Shown here one piece after another: positions 6,492-7,668 of a stretch of DNA of 7,668 nucleotides. The notes beneath the pieces are model-generated. The model was not told the DNA's origin. It saw nothing but the letters and a program-made list of their open reading frames with translations, and made no database searches. The translations under genes were made by a program, and so were the position numbers. The stretch is from Rhodospirillaceae bacterium. Its GTDB lineage: Bacteria; Pseudomonadota; Alphaproteobacteria; UBA8366. Location: assembly GCA_002722095.1 (NCBI GenBank), contig PBKG01000011.1, positions 36,423 through 44,090 on the forward strand, in the 5' to 3' direction. The first letter of the stretch is position 1. Every line of letters starts with the position of its first letter.

Positions 6492-7668
6492 TTAGCTTTT
6501 AAACAACGCCGACGCCGCAGTGGTCGCTGTATCGACGAGGAGCGACGGGCTTAGGAAGAATAACAGGACGAGAATTGCAGAACCGAACATTACCACTCCG
6601 ATGCGTCGGCCGGTTTTCCGATCGAGCTCATCGGTTGGATCCTCGAAATAGACCACCTTGATGATACGGAGGTAATAAAATGCGGAAACCACGCTGGATA
6701 GGACGCCAATGATAGCGAGCGTATAGAGCTTCGCGTCGATAGCGGCGAGGAAGACGTAGAGTTTTCCAAAGAAGCCAGCCAGTGGCGGAATACCCGCCAT
6801 CGAAAACATGAACAATAGTAGGGCCGCGGCAATTGCCGGGTGTGTTTTGCCGAGACCCGCTAGGTCTTCGATTTGTTCGACCGGCTCCCCCTTCCGATTC
6901 ATGCAAAGAATGCAGGCAAAGGTTCCGACGACCATGACGATATAAATCGCAAGGTAAATCAGTACTGAGGTCACGCCTTGCTGAGTGCCCGCAGCGAGGC
7001 CGATCAGCGCGTAGCCCGCATGACCGATCGAACTATAGGCCATCAGCCGCTTGATATTGCGCTGGCTGATTGCCGCAAAGGCGGCGAGTACCATGGACAG
7101 GATCGAAAGCACGACAATGACCTGCTGCCATTGGTCGGCCATCCCCTGAAACGGGCCCATGGCTACCCGTATGAAAAGAGCGAGAGAAGCAATTTTAGGG
7201 GCTGCGGCAAAAAAGGCTGTAACCGGTGTCGGCGCGCCTTCATAGACATCCGGCGTCCACATATGGAAAGGCACCGCCGCAATCTTGAACGCAAGTCCGA
7301 CGATCAGAAAGATTAAGCCTGTGAGCAAGCCAAGTGAGGTTATGCCTGCATCGGCAACCGCCCCTGGCAACGCGGCGAAAGCAGTCGTACCGGTAAAGCC
7401 ATATATCAAAGAACAGCCATAAAGCAGCATGCCGGACGACAACGCCCCCAAGACGAAATATTTCAATCCCGCCTCGCTCGAACGAAGCGAATCTCGGTTC
7501 AAAGCGGCGACTACATAAAGCGCCAGGCTTTGCATTTCCAAACCCACATAAAGCGACAACAGATCGTTGGCCGAGACCATCAGCATCATGCCCACGGTCG
7601 CAAACAACAACAGGATGGGATATTCGAAACGCGCAATGCCGGTCTTCTTCATCGACCGGTCGCCGATC
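6492..7668 (-). CDS. nuoN: NADH-quinone oxidoreductase subunit N, C-terminal 391 residues (5' end beyond the window)
   Basis: One of the three antiporter-like, proton-pumping subunits of respiratory complex I in the inner membrane. The frame is open to the window edge; the family is usually around 480 residues, so roughly 90 N-terminal residues are missing. The Met encoded at 7652 is internal, as conserved sequence continues upstream of it. Counting from that Met, functional charges are visible: Glu39 in [10 protein letters not shown], Lys64 in [15 protein letters not shown], Lys123 in [16 protein letters not shown], Lys153 in [11 protein letters not shown] and Lys297 in [10 protein letters not shown]. 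Glu39, Lys123, Lys153 and Lys297 align with the E133/K217/K247/K395 proton-path residues described for E. coli NuoN. About ten hydrophobic spans are evident. As usual it is the last nuo gene, with birA directly behind it; other nuo genes should lie to the right of the window. Confidence 0.97.
   Translation of the reverse strand, partial: IGDRSMKKTGIARFEYPILLLFATVGMMLMVSANDLLSLYVGLEMQSLALYVVAALNRDSLRSSEAGLKYFVLGALSSGMLLYGCSLIYGFTGTTAFAALPGAVADAGITSLGLLTGLIFLIVGLAFKIAAVPFHMWTPDVYEGAPTPVTAFFAAAPKIASLALFIRVAMGPFQGMADQWQQVIVVLSILSMVLAAFAAISQRNIKRLMAYSSIGHAGYALIGLAAGTQQGVTSVLIYLAIYIVMVVGTFACILCMNRKGEPVEQIEDLAGLGKTHPAIAAALLLFMFSMAGIPPLAGFFGKLYVFLAAIDAKLYTLAIIGVLSSVVSAFYYLRIIKVVYFEDPTDELDRKTGRRIGVVMFGSAILVLLFFLSPSLLVDTATTAASALFKS

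Overview
The window looks like chromosomal DNA of an alphaproteobacterium, possibly Rhodospirillales-like, with moderate GC. The placement rests on gene order and protein character: nuoN, birA, coaX, rnj and a DUF1467 gene followed by proS is an arrangement I know from many Alphaproteobacteria. A short bacterial-type ProRS and an RNase J are also typical of that class. No species can be named from this sequence alone.

Layout: seven of the eight genes lie on the minus strand. Reading that strand from the right edge, the 3' part of nuoN (complex I subunit N) is followed by birA (biotin protein ligase without a DNA-binding domain), coaX (type III pantothenate kinase), rnj (ribonuclease J) and a two-helix DUF1467 membrane protein. 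These five genes are 5, 18, -4 and 26 bases apart and look like one transcription unit trailing the nuo operon. Two accessory-looking genes come next: an AzgA-type NCS2 purine permease on the plus strand and, divergent from it across 77 bases, a small predicted secreted protein on the minus strand. At the left edge proS (prolyl-tRNA synthetase) starts from what looks like its own sigma70-type promoter and runs out of the window.

Control signals: a strong rho-independent terminator (2962-2993) lies between the convergent permease and DUF1467 genes. It sits 173 bases past the permease stop codon, so the permease message would have an unusually long 3' tail. A proS promoter candidate (873-901) has a small perfect dyad at its predicted start site. 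A second dyad sits in the divergent spacer at 1413-1440.

How the genes fit together: the minus-strand block is housekeeping (respiration, biotin attachment, CoA synthesis, RNA turnover and processing, translation). The permease/secreted-protein pair interrupts it between DUF1467 and proS and is the main local novelty. I see no mobile element, CRISPR array, tRNA or rRNA, and no clear new defence or biosynthetic system. No gene-free stretch exceeds 300 bases; the longest, 2789-3011, is described below.
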